Shown: piece by piece, positions 1 through 7,665 of the stretch
Layout of the letters: every line of letters starts with the position of its first letter
Numbering within the stretch: position 1 is the first letter of the stretch
Assembly (NCBI RefSeq): GCF_002073975.1
Contig: NZ_CP020384.1
Span: 1,302,001 to 1,366,000 of the forward strand
Direction of reading: 5' to 3'
Origin: Rhodovulum sp. MB263
GTDB taxonomy: Bacteria > Pseudomonadota > Alphaproteobacteria > Rhodobacterales > Rhodobacteraceae
DNA length: 64,000 nucleotides
Notes under the pieces: generated by a model
What the model saw: the letters and a program-made list of their open reading frames with translations, nothing else
Database searches by the model: none
Told to the model about the DNA's origin: nothing
Translations under genes and position numbers: made by a program

Positions 1-1
1 A

Positions 2-658
2 AACGAGCGCGAGGTGATCCGCATCATCAACGCGCTCTCCGAGATGGGCGTGGATGTGGTGTCGGACGACGCCGATCTTTATCACGTCTCGGGCCATGCC
101 AACCGGCCGGACCTGTCGCGTATCCATACGCTGATGAAGCCGGATATGGTGGTGCCGATGCATGGCGAACACCGTCACCTGCGCGAGCATGTCAAGCTTG
201 CCGCCGAAAACGGCCTGCCGGCCGTGGTGGCGGTCAACGGCACGATGCTGGATCTCACCGGCACGCGGCCGCAGCCGGCCGAGTTCGTCGAGACCGGGCG
301 GACCTATCTGGACGGCTCGGTGCAGATCGGGGCGCTTGACGGCATCGTGCGCGACCGGATCCGGATGGCGCTGAGGGGGCTCGTGGTGGTGACCGCGATC
401 CTCGACGAGGAGGACGAGCCGCTGGGCGAGCCCTGGGTCGAGCTGAACGGCCTGCCCGAGACCGGGCGGTCGCGCGCGGCGCTGTCGGAGGTGCTCGAAG
501 AGGATCTCGACCAGTTCCTGCGCCGCGCCGATGACAAGACCCTGGCCGATGACGACAAGCTCGAGGAGGCTATGCGCCGTATCGTGCGCCAGACCGCCCA
601 GGCCGAGATCGGCAAGAAGCCCGAGGTGATCGTGGTGATCAGCCGGCTCAGCGCCTGA
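2..658 (+). CDS. rnj: Ribonuclease J, C-terminal part (5' truncated by window edge)
   Basis: The frame is open from the first bases and ends at 658, giving about 218 residues; the catalytic metallo-beta-lactamase N-terminus lies outside the window. Visible are the end of the beta-CASP/MBL core (SGHANRPDL, then MKPDMVVPMHGEHRHL, where the HGE..H stretch carries a late metal-ligand histidine) and the C-terminal domain ending in VIVVISRL. RNase J is a 5'-3' exo/endoribonuclease in mRNA turnover and rRNA maturation. The GTG at 14 is an internal codon, not the start. A perfect palindrome downstream is the likely terminator. Confidence 0.9.
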   Translation, partial: NEREVIRIINALSEMGVDVVSDDADLYHVSGHANRPDLSRIHTLMKPDMVVPMHGEHRHLREHVKLAAENGLPAVVAVNGTMLDLTGTRPQPAEFVETGRTYLDGSVQIGALDGIVRDRIRMALRGLVVVTAILDEEDEPLGEPWVELNGLPETGRSRAALSEVLEEDLDQFLRRADDKTLADDDKLEEAMRRIVRQTAQAEIGKKPEVIVVISRLSA

Positions 659-702
659 GCCGAGCAGGGAAGGGCGCCGTCAGGGGCCCTTCCGCTTTTC
701 CC

Positions 703-740
703 ACATGAAAAAGGCGCCCCGCGGGGCGCCTTTTTCATGT
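703..740. terminator. Bidirectional intrinsic terminator, perfect 38-bp palindrome
   Basis: Two 19-base arms are exact reverse complements, with A5 before and T5 after the GC-rich core GGCGCCCCGCGGGGCGCC. It sits between the convergent RNase J and DEAD-box helicase genes, so one hairpin can end both transcripts. Confidence 0.85.
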
Positions 741-784
741 CTCTGCACGCGCCCCGTCGGGGCGCGGCGATCTCTGTCAGAGCG

Positions 785-2311
785 TCATTCGGCGTTCTGT
801 TCCACCGGCTCGTCCACCGCTTCCGACTCGGTCTCGGTCCGGGGCTTGAACGAGCGCAGCAGGAAGGCCGGCATGTGATCGCCCATCCCCACCACCGGCT
901 CGTCGCGATGGCCGCGACCGCCGCTGCGGCGCTGGTTCTGGTTCTGGCTCTGGTGACGGCCCTGTTGCCTGCCATGGTCCTGGTTGTCATGGCTGCGCTC
1001 GGCCCGCTCGGGGCGGCGCTCGTTCCGGGCGGGCCGGCTGCTTTCGCGCGGTTCCTCGCTGCGTTCCGGGCTTGCCGGAGTCGCCGGAGCCGCTGCGGCC
1101 TCGGTATCGCTGTCATGAGGCTTGTTGCGACGCGTGCGGTTGCCCCGGTCCTCGTCCCCGCTTTTCAGCGGGCTTTCGACGCGCGGGATCTTCTTCTCGA
1201 CCAGATCCTCAATCGCGGTCAGCCATTTCTCGTCATAGGGCACGCAGATCGTCAGCGCCTTGCCCTCGCGGCCCGCGCGGCCGGTCCGGCCGATCCGGTG
1301 GACGTAATCCTCGGCATGAGAGGGAACGTCATAGTTGAAGACATGGCTGACGGCCGGCACGTCGAGGCCGCGCGCCGCCACATCCGAGGCGATCAGGAAG
1401 CGCAGCTTGCCTTCGCGGAAGGAATCCAGCGTCCGGGTGCGTTGCGACTGGTCGAGATCGCCATGGATCGGCGCCGCGTCATAGCCATGTGCCTTGAGCG
1501 ACTTGGCGACGATGTCGACCTCGGTCTTGCGGTTGCAGAAGATGATGGCGTTGGTGCAGGCCTCGCCCTCGCGGTCGATCAGGGCCCGCAGCAGCTCGCG
1601 CTTTTCCTTGGCCTGACGGTCCTTGCGCGAGGCGGTGTAGCAGATCACGCCCTGCTCGATGCTTTCGGCGGCGCTGGCGCGGCGGGCGACCTCGATCTTG
1701 GCCGGTGCCGAGAGGAAGGTGTTGGTCACCCGCTCGATCTCGGGCGCCATGGTGGCCGAGAAGAACAGCGTCTGCCGGGTGAAGGGGGTCAGCTGGAAGA
1801 TCCGCTCGATATCGGGGATGAACCCCATGTCGAGCATCCGGTCGGCCTCGTCCACCACCATGATCTGCACGCCGGTCAGAAGCAGCTTGCCGCGCTCGAA
1901 ATGGTCAAGCAGGCGGCCGGGGGTCGCGATCAGCACGTCGACGCCCTTGTCGATCAGCGCATCCTGTTCCTTGAAGCTGACGCCGCCGATCAGGAGCGCC
2001 TTGGTCAGCTTGGTCTTCTTGGCGTAGATGTCGAAATTCTCGGCGCATTGCGCGGCAAGCTCGCGGGTCGGCGCCAGCACCAGACTGCGCGGCATCCGGG
2101 CCCGGGCACGGCCGCGGCCGAGCAGGGTGATCATCGGCAGCACGAAGCTCGCGGTCTTGCCGGTGCCGGTCTGGGCGATGCCCAGAACGTCGCGGCCCTC
2201 GAGCGCGGGCGGAATGGCGCCGGCCTGGATCGGCGTGGGCGCGGTGTAGCCCGCGTCGGAAACGGCGGAGAGTACCTTGGGGTCAAGCCCCAGATCGGCA
2301 AAAGTTGTCAT
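785..2311 (-). CDS. rhlE: DEAD-box ATP-dependent RNA helicase, RhlE-like
   Basis: A 508-residue superfamily 2 helicase that unwinds structured RNA, with roles in ribosome assembly or cold adaptation in relatives. In order: Q-motif (TPIQ), motif I AQTGTGKT, Ia PTRELAAQ, GG and TPGR motifs, II VDEADRML (DEAD), III SAT, then the second RecA domain with HRIGRTGRAG (VI). After about residue 380 comes a low-complexity, basic tail rich in Arg, Asn, Gln, Ser and Glu, typical of alphaproteobacterial RhlE and probably RNA-binding. The last part is acidic (ETESEAVDEP). The gene stands alone, with terminators on either side. The symbol is by subfamily resemblance only. Confidence 0.9.
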   Translation of the reverse strand: MTTFADLGLDPKVLSAVSDAGYTAPTPIQAGAIPPALEGRDVLGIAQTGTGKTASFVLPMITLLGRGRARARMPRSLVLAPTRELAAQCAENFDIYAKKTKLTKALLIGGVSFKEQDALIDKGVDVLIATPGRLLDHFERGKLLLTGVQIMVVDEADRMLDMGFIPDIERIFQLTPFTRQTLFFSATMAPEIERVTNTFLSAPAKIEVARRASAAESIEQGVICYTASRKDRQAKEKRELLRALIDREGEACTNAIIFCNRKTEVDIVAKSLKAHGYDAAPIHGDLDQSQRTRTLDSFREGKLRFLIASDVAARGLDVPAVSHVFNYDVPSHAEDYVHRIGRTGRAGREGKALTICVPYDEKWLTAIEDLVEKKIPRVESPLKSGDEDRGNRTRRNKPHDSDTEAAAAPATPASPERSEEPRESSRPARNERRPERAERSHDNQDHGRQQGRHQSQNQNQRRSGGRGHRDEPVVGMGDHMPAFLLRSFKPRTETESEAVDEPVEQNAE

Positions 2312-2414
2312 GTAAGTCCTTGGCTCAGTTGCGGCATCATGGCCGCACCTGTCGCACGCGGCCTAGACCGGCCGTATTGCCGGTCAGATCCTATTCCGCG
2401 GCTCGATAGAGCAA

Positions 2415-2445
2415 ACCGGCCCTTTCGTCAAGGTGAAGGGCCGGT
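2415..2445 (-). terminator. Stem-loop downstream of exoD-like gene
   Basis: Perfect 10-bp arms (ACCGGCCCTT / AAGGGCCGGT) with an 11-nt loop. On the minus strand the stem is followed by TTTGC, a weak T tract. It lies after the exoD stop and before the helicase start, so it fits a terminator for exoD. Confidence 0.6.
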
Positions 2446-2468
2446 CGTCCCGGCAAGGGCGCGGCGGC

Positions 2469-3059
2469 TCAGGTGAAGACGCGCCATATGAAGGCGATCT
2501 CGGGGCCCATAAGCACATAGGCCAGACCTGCGACCAGCCCGTCCCGGGTTGAAAGCGCAAGCCCCAGCATCAGCACATGCAGAGACAGCACGAAGGGCAG
2601 GCCCGGGATGAAGCCCAGAAGGAAGATCAGCACGCCGGTGACCATCAGGATCAGCGCGATCAGCCGGGTCGCGATGCGGCCCTCGATCAGCGCGACCAGC
2701 CGCGGCGTCAGAAGCGGCCGCAGCCAGAGCGCGGCGGGCTGGGCACGGGCGACCGAGACCGCCAGCACATGGCCCGAGATATGCACGCGCCGCAGCCTTG
2801 CGGGCAGCCAGAGCGTGGTCTGGCCGGTCATCATCCGCCCGCCGATCAGGATCATGAAGATCGCCACCACCCCGGGCAGGCCGGGCAGCATTCCGACCGG
2901 CAGGATCAGGAAGGCCGACAGCATCACCAGAAGTGGGCCGAAGCCGCGCGCGCCCAGGGTCTCGACCAGATCGGCGATGCTGATCCGGTCATTGGCCAAA
3001 GCCAGTGCCGCCAGATCCTCCAGCAGGCTCGAAATGATCCAGTCGTCTTGGGAAGTCAT
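2469..3059 (-). CDS. exoD: ExoD family (exopolysaccharide synthesis) membrane protein
   Basis: A 196-residue protein of usual ExoD length. A short soluble N-terminus (SLLEDLAALA, ISIADLVETLG.RGFG) is followed by hydrophobic spans near residues 44-75 (MLSAFLILPVG.LPG), 130-155 (LIALILMVTGVLIFLLGF) and 158-190. The internally repeated P-G-(L/M)-P-G/GLPF turns and the GxRGFGPLL motif are characteristic. In rhizobia ExoD mutants have altered exopolysaccharide and alkali sensitivity; the molecular function is not settled. It is transcribed divergently from the phytase-like gene. Confidence 0.85.
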   Translation of the reverse strand: MTSQDDWIISSLLEDLAALALANDRISIADLVETLGARGFGPLLVMLSAFLILPVGMLPGLPGVVAIFMILIGGRMMTGQTTLWLPARLRRVHISGHVLAVSVARAQPAALWLRPLLTPRLVALIEGRIATRLIALILMVTGVLIFLLGFIPGLPFVLSLHVLMLGLALSTRDGLVAGLAYVLMGPEIAFIWRVFT

Positions 3060-3292
3060 CGGCAGGTCGGAAGGAGGAGGCAGGGCGCGCGTGTCATTCC
3101 GGTCTGTCCTGGCCGTCCCTGTTGGTTGCCGGAAGGGTCGCGATGTTCTCAGGATGTCGCGGCGTGGCGCCGGAAATCAAGGGGCCGCGACATTCGGACG
3201 TGGTTTCATGCAAGTTACACAGCTTGGTTTCATGACTGTCACAAGGCGCGGGTAGGGCAGCGGCGACTGCAACATCCAATCTGGACTCTCCC
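3060..3292 (+). promoter_or_regulatory. Divergent promoter region with a 10-bp direct repeat
   Basis: No gene fits between exoD (minus) and the phytase-like gene (plus). The part nearest the plus-strand gene is less GC-rich and contains TGGTTTCATG twice (3201-3210 and 3225-3234), 24 bases apart, followed by CTGTCAC. The repeat could be an operator; which regulator reads it is unknown. Confidence 0.4.
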
Positions 3293-4648
3293 ATGAAAAA
3301 CAGCCTGTTCCTGCTTTCCGCAGCCGCGTGCGCCCTGGCGGCACCGGCCTTTGCCGAAGACGTCTTTCCGGCGACGCTTGCGGGGCATGCCGTCCTGCCC
3401 GCGATGACCATGGTTGCGCCGCCCGCCGATGCGCCGCGCGACGCCTGGATTTCGGGCAAGTTCACCGGATCTGCGCGGAACATGGCCCCGATGTCGGCGA
3501 TGGGCGATACCGGCGGGCTGCACGGGCATCGCGAGACCGGCATCGCGCTGCCCTTTCTCGGCCAGCCGCTGCAGGGCTTTTCCGGCTTCGCGATGGAGCG
3601 TGCCGAGGACGGTTCGGTCTATGTGCTGACCGATAACGGGTTCGGCTCGAAGGCCAACAGTCCCGACGCGATGCTGTTCTTCCACCGCATCGCGCCCGAT
3701 TTCGGGACCGGCAAGGTCGACGTGAAGGAAACCGTCTTTCTGCGCGACCCCGGTTTCAAGGTGCCCTTCCGCATCGCCTATGAGGGCAGCGAGGGCCGCT
3801 ATCTGACGGGGTCCGATTTCGATCTCGAGAGCCTCCAGCTCGTCGACGGCTCGCTGTGGATCGGCGAGGAATTCGGACCCTATCTGCTGAACGTCTCGCT
3901 CGACGGCGTGGTGCTGGGCGTCTACCCGACGATGGCCGATGGCAAGGAGCTGCGCGGCCCCGACAACCCGGGGGTCTCGGCGACCTCCGTGCCCGGCCGC
4001 GACTGGAAGTCGCAGCGCTCGGGCGGCTATGAGGGCATGGCGCTGCAACCCGGCACGGGCATGCTCTGGGCGATGCTGGAAAAGCCGATCCTCGGGGAGG
4101 ATGGCAAGACCGAGGGCGACTTCCTGCGGGTGATGGCCTTCGACACCGCCGCGAAGGAATGGACCGGCGAGATGTTCAAGTTCGCGCTGGACGAGGGCGC
4201 GACCGCGATCGGCGATTTCAACTTCATCGATGACACCCACGCGCTGGTGATCGAGCGCGACAATGGCGAGGGCGATCCCAGCCTGAAATGCGACGGCGCG
4301 GCGGCGCCGGACTGCTTCCCGGAACCGGCGCTGCACAAGTGGATCGTGCTGATCGACACCTCGGATGTCGATGCACAGGCCAATGTCCGCCGCATCGGCC
4401 ATATCGACCTGATGGATATCGCCGACCCCGACGGGGTGGCGCGGTTCGAGACCGACGCGGCGCGCGATCTGTCGGGCCGGTTCACCTTCCCGTTCTTCAC
4501 CATCGAGGACGTGATGCGGGTGGATGACACCCATATCCTGGTCGCCAATGACAACAACCTGCCGTTTTCCTCGGGCCGCAAGCTCGATGCCGCGGCCGAT
4601 AACGAGGTGATCCTGCTTGAGGTGCCGGAGCTTCTCTCGGCGAAGTGA
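3293..4648 (+). CDS. Secreted esterase-like activity of phytase family protein
   Basis: 451 residues. A Sec signal peptide is clear (MKNSLF, hydrophobic LLSAAACALAAPAFA, cleavage after AFA-E around residue 21). The rest matches the phytase-like (PF13449) beta-propeller-type domain: GFSGFAMERAEDGSVYVLTDNGFGSK, ESLQLVDGSLWIGEEFGPYLL, GYEGMALQPGTGMLWAMLEKP, FIDDTHALVIERDNGEGD. Expected location is the periplasm. True phytase activity is not established for the family, so the substrate is left open. Single gene, followed by a hairpin with a TTTT tail. Confidence 0.85.
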   Translation: MKNSLFLLSAAACALAAPAFAEDVFPATLAGHAVLPAMTMVAPPADAPRDAWISGKFTGSARNMAPMSAMGDTGGLHGHRETGIALPFLGQPLQGFSGFAMERAEDGSVYVLTDNGFGSKANSPDAMLFFHRIAPDFGTGKVDVKETVFLRDPGFKVPFRIAYEGSEGRYLTGSDFDLESLQLVDGSLWIGEEFGPYLLNVSLDGVVLGVYPTMADGKELRGPDNPGVSATSVPGRDWKSQRSGGYEGMALQPGTGMLWAMLEKPILGEDGKTEGDFLRVMAFDTAAKEWTGEMFKFALDEGATAIGDFNFIDDTHALVIERDNGEGDPSLKCDGAAAPDCFPEPALHKWIVLIDTSDVDAQANVRRIGHIDLMDIADPDGVARFETDAARDLSGRFTFPFFTIEDVMRVDDTHILVANDNNLPFSSGRKLDAAADNEVILLEVPELLSAK

Positions 4649-4674
4649 CGGCCCGCCTCACGAAGACGGACTTG

Positions 4675-4704
4675 CGGCGCGGGGGGGACACCTCGCGCCG
4701 TTTT
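4675..4704 (+). terminator. Probable intrinsic terminator after phytase-like gene
   Basis: CGGCGCG pairs with CGCGCCG across a G-rich 12-nt loop and is followed directly by TTTT. The remaining bases up to 4969 hold no convincing gene; a purine-rich ribosome binding site (AAGGAGAAGAG) precedes the dehydrogenase start at 4970. Confidence 0.55.
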
Positions 4705-4969
4705 CATGCCCGGCAGGGGACCGGGCGGCCATCCGCGCGCGGTCTTTTCCGTTTCGGCCGGTGCCCAAACCTGATTTAGCTCCGGACAGCTTTCGCGCGG
4801 GGCTCTGGCGCCCGGCGCCGCGGCCCCTTGCGGCCCGCGGCCTGACCGATGCCAGCGCACCGACCGTCCGCCCCAGCCCGGCGCGGGAGCGGCCCTCGGA
4901 CGGCACCGCCGCCTCTGTGGTGCCAGCGGGTCCGCCCGGCGGCCGTCTGGAAGATGCAAGGAGAAGAGA

Positions 4970-5962
4970 ATGCACACCAACAAGCTCGTTGTCGTCGGGG
5001 CAGGGCATGTCGGGTCCTATGTCCTGGCCGATGCCATGAAGATCGGCCTCTTTGCCGAGATCGGGGTCATCGACATTCTGGGCAATGTCGCCTTCGGCGA
5101 GGCGCTCGACCAGGCCCAGGCGACGGCCTTGCCCTATATGAGCAATATCAGGGTCACCTCGGGCGGCTACGAGCAATGCGCCGACGCCGACGTGATCGTC
5201 GTTGCGGCGGGGCCGAGCGTCATTCCCGACCCGGACGATCCCAAGGCCGAGCCCGACCGTACCCTTTTGACCACCACCAATTGCAAGGTGATCCGCGAGG
5301 TGATGGCGGGGATCGTCAGGCACACGACCGAGGCCATCGTCATCCTGATCACCAACCCGCTCGATACCATGGTCTACATCGCCGAGAACGAATTCGGCTA
5401 TCCGCGCGGGCGGGTCTTCGGGACGGGGACGATGCTCGACTCGGCGCGGCTCCGGAAGGTGGTGGCCGATGCCTGCGGGATCGACCCGAAATCGGTCACG
5501 GGCTTCATGATGGGCGAACATGGCAGCACCGCCTTCCCGGTCCTGAGCCATGTCAATGTCGCGGGCATCCCCTTCGCGGATCTCGGCCGCCATTTCGAGG
5601 CCCTGGACGACATCCGCGACCCCGGGACGGTGAAGGCCCGGGTGATCAGCGCCGCCTATGACGTGTTCAACGGAAAGGGCTGGACCAATGCGGGCGTCGC
5701 GCAATCCGCCGTGACGATGGCCCGCGCCGTGCTGCTCGATGAACGCAGCGTCTTTCCCGCCTGCACCACCCTGCGCGGCCAGTATGGCCATGACGGCGAC
5801 GTGGCGCTGAGCATGCCCTGTGTGCTCGGCCGCGAGGGGATCGTGAAACAGCTTCCGGTCAGCCTGAACGCGTGGGAAGGGGCGAAGCTTGCCGAGAGCA
5901 TCGCCTTCATCCAGGCCACGATGCGCGATGCCGGCACCGGGCCCGACACCGCCGTCGCCTGA
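4970..5962 (+). CDS. Lactate/malate dehydrogenase family (L-2-hydroxyacid dehydrogenase)
   Basis: 330 residues. Rossmann motif GAGHVGS at 11-17, acidic VIDI at the NAD ribose site, NPLDTMVY, GTGTMLDSARLR and catalytic GEHGSTAFPV. Together these place it in the LDH-like branch, reducing 2-oxoacids with NADH. The substrate loop after VAAGP (SVIPDPDDPKAEPDR) is longer than in classic LDH or MDH and lacks the usual Q/R discriminator context. It resembles the longer loop of L-2-hydroxyisocaproate dehydrogenases, so the preferred substrate may be a bulkier 2-oxoacid. A strong SD (AAGGAG) supports the ATG at 4970. Confidence 0.8.
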   Translation: MHTNKLVVVGAGHVGSYVLADAMKIGLFAEIGVIDILGNVAFGEALDQAQATALPYMSNIRVTSGGYEQCADADVIVVAAGPSVIPDPDDPKAEPDRTLLTTTNCKVIREVMAGIVRHTTEAIVILITNPLDTMVYIAENEFGYPRGRVFGTGTMLDSARLRKVVADACGIDPKSVTGFMMGEHGSTAFPVLSHVNVAGIPFADLGRHFEALDDIRDPGTVKARVISAAYDVFNGKGWTNAGVAQSAVTMARAVLLDERSVFPACTTLRGQYGHDGDVALSMPCVLGREGIVKQLPVSLNAWEGAKLAESIAFIQATMRDAGTGPDTAVA

Positions 5963-5969
5963 CGAACCG

Positions 5970-5996
5970 AAAACGGCGGGCCTTCCGGGTCCGCCG
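5970..5996 (-). terminator. Intrinsic terminator of prfC
   Basis: CGGCGG/CCGCCG stem between the convergent dehydrogenase and prfC genes. Read on the minus strand it is followed by TTTTCGG, so it serves prfC. Confidence 0.55.
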
Positions 5997-6004
5997 CCTC
6001 GCGA

Positions 6005-7615
6005 TCAGTCGGTCTGCATTTCCTTGGTCGCCGACAGGGTCAGCTCGGGATGGTCGCGGACCACGCGGTCGATGTCCCATTGCAGCCGCGTCATGTAGAC
6101 CACGTCGCCGTCATTGTCGGTGGCCATGTGCTGCTTGTTCTTCTGAACGAAGCTCTCGACCGCCGTCTTCTCGCCATGGACCCAGCGGGCCGAGGTGAAT
6201 TGCGAGGGCTCGAAGCGCACCGGCAGGCCGTATTCCAGCTCGATCCGGCTGGCCAGGACCTCGAATTGCAGCGCGCCGACGACGCCGACGATGAAGCCCG
6301 AGCCCACCATCGGCTTGAAGACCTTGGCGGCCCCCTCCTCGGCGAACTGCATCAGCGCCTTGTCGAGATGCTTGGCCTTCATCGGGTCGCCCGCGCGGCA
6401 GTTCTTCAGCAGCTCGGGCGCGAAGGAGGGGATGCCCGTGACCTTCAGCGCCTCGCCCTCGGTCAGCGTGTCGCCGATGCGCAACTGGCCGTGGTTCGGG
6501 ATGCCGATGATGTCGCCCGCCCAGGCCTCTTCGGCCAGTTCCCGGTCGGCCGCGAGGAACAGCACCGGGCTCGACACCGTGATCGGTTTCTTCGAGCGCA
6601 CATGGGTCAGCTTCATGCCGCGCTGGAAATGCCCCGAGGCGAGGCGCAGGAAGGCCACCCGGTCGCGGTGCTTGGGATCCATGTTGGCCTGCACCTTGAA
6701 GACGAAACCCGCGACCTTAGGTTCCTCGGGCGCGATCTCGCGCGGCTCGGCCGCCTGGATCTGCGGCTCGGGGCCATAATTGGCGATGCCGTCCATCAGC
6801 TCCTTCACGCCGAACGAGTTGATCGCCGAGCCGAACCAGATCGGCGTCATCTGGCCTTCCAGGACTGCCTGCGGGTCGAGTGCGGGCAGAAGCTCCTTGG
6901 CCATCTCGACCTCCTCGATCAGCTTCTCGCGCAGATCCTGGGGCACATGCTCGGCCAGCTTGGGATCGTCGAGCCCCTCGATCTTGATCGACTCGGCCAC
7001 CTTGTTGCGGTCGGCCCGGTCCATCAGCTCGAGCCGGTTTCTCAGCATGTCGTAGCAGCCGAGGAAATCGCGCCCGACCCCGATCGGCCAGGAGGCGGGC
7101 GTGACATGGATCGCCAGCATCTCCTGGATCTCGTCGATGATCTCGAAGGTGTCGCGGCTTTCGCGGTCCATCTTGTTACAGAAGGTCAGGATCGGCAGGT
7201 CGCGCAGCCGGCAGACCTCGAACAGCTTCCGGGTCTGGCTTTCCACCCCCTTGGCGCCGTCGATCACCATCACCGCCGCATCGACTGCGGTCAGGGTGCG
7301 ATAGGTATCCTCGGAAAAGTCGCTGTGGCCGGGCGTGTCGACCAGATTGAAGCGGAAGCGGTCATAATCGAAGGACATCGCCGAGGCCGAGACGGAGATG
7401 CCGCGGTCCTGCTCCATCTTCATGAAGTCCGACCGCGTCCGCCGCGCCTCGCCCTTGGCGCGCACCTGTCCCGCCATCTGGATCGCGCCGCCATACAGCA
7501 GGAACTTCTCGGTCAGCGTGGTCTTGCCCGCATCGGGGTGCGAGATGATGGCAAAGGTGCGCCTCCGGGCGATTTCCGGCGGCAGGGCGGGGCGGTTCGA
7601 CGGGGCATCCAGCAT
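6005..7615 (-). CDS. prfC: Peptide chain release factor 3 (RF3)
   Basis: 536-residue translational GTPase that recycles RF1/RF2 from the ribosome after termination. P-loop SHPDAGKTTLTEK at about 27-39, switch region ISVSASAMSF, DTPGHSDF (G3), NKMDRE (G4), then domain II and the RF3-specific C-terminal domain (MVGSGFIVGVVGALQFEVLASR.). Length is standard. The ATG at 7615 has no overlapping neighbour; the gene is monocistronic and ends in a hairpin shared with the convergent dehydrogenase. Confidence 0.97.
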   Translation of the reverse strand: MLDAPSNRPALPPEIARRRTFAIISHPDAGKTTLTEKFLLYGGAIQMAGQVRAKGEARRTRSDFMKMEQDRGISVSASAMSFDYDRFRFNLVDTPGHSDFSEDTYRTLTAVDAAVMVIDGAKGVESQTRKLFEVCRLRDLPILTFCNKMDRESRDTFEIIDEIQEMLAIHVTPASWPIGVGRDFLGCYDMLRNRLELMDRADRNKVAESIKIEGLDDPKLAEHVPQDLREKLIEEVEMAKELLPALDPQAVLEGQMTPIWFGSAINSFGVKELMDGIANYGPEPQIQAAEPREIAPEEPKVAGFVFKVQANMDPKHRDRVAFLRLASGHFQRGMKLTHVRSKKPITVSSPVLFLAADRELAEEAWAGDIIGIPNHGQLRIGDTLTEGEALKVTGIPSFAPELLKNCRAGDPMKAKHLDKALMQFAEEGAAKVFKPMVGSGFIVGVVGALQFEVLASRIELEYGLPVRFEPSQFTSARWVHGEKTAVESFVQKNKQHMATDNDGDVVYMTRLQWDIDRVVRDHPELTLSATKEMQTD

Positions 7616-7665
7616 GGCCGCGGATATAGGTCAGGCGCGGCGCCCGCGCAATCGGTCAAAGCGGG

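Noticed and set aside
737-2476. Long plus-strand open frame opposite the RhlE-like helicase
   Set aside because: Mirror frame of a high-GC gene: Asp/His/Arg/Gly-rich, no domain, and the minus strand carries all helicase motifs.
3214-3242. Pho box before the phytase-like gene
   Set aside because: GTTACAC and CTGTCAC are 22 bases apart, but the middle 11-bp unit does not match, so PhoB control is not claimed.
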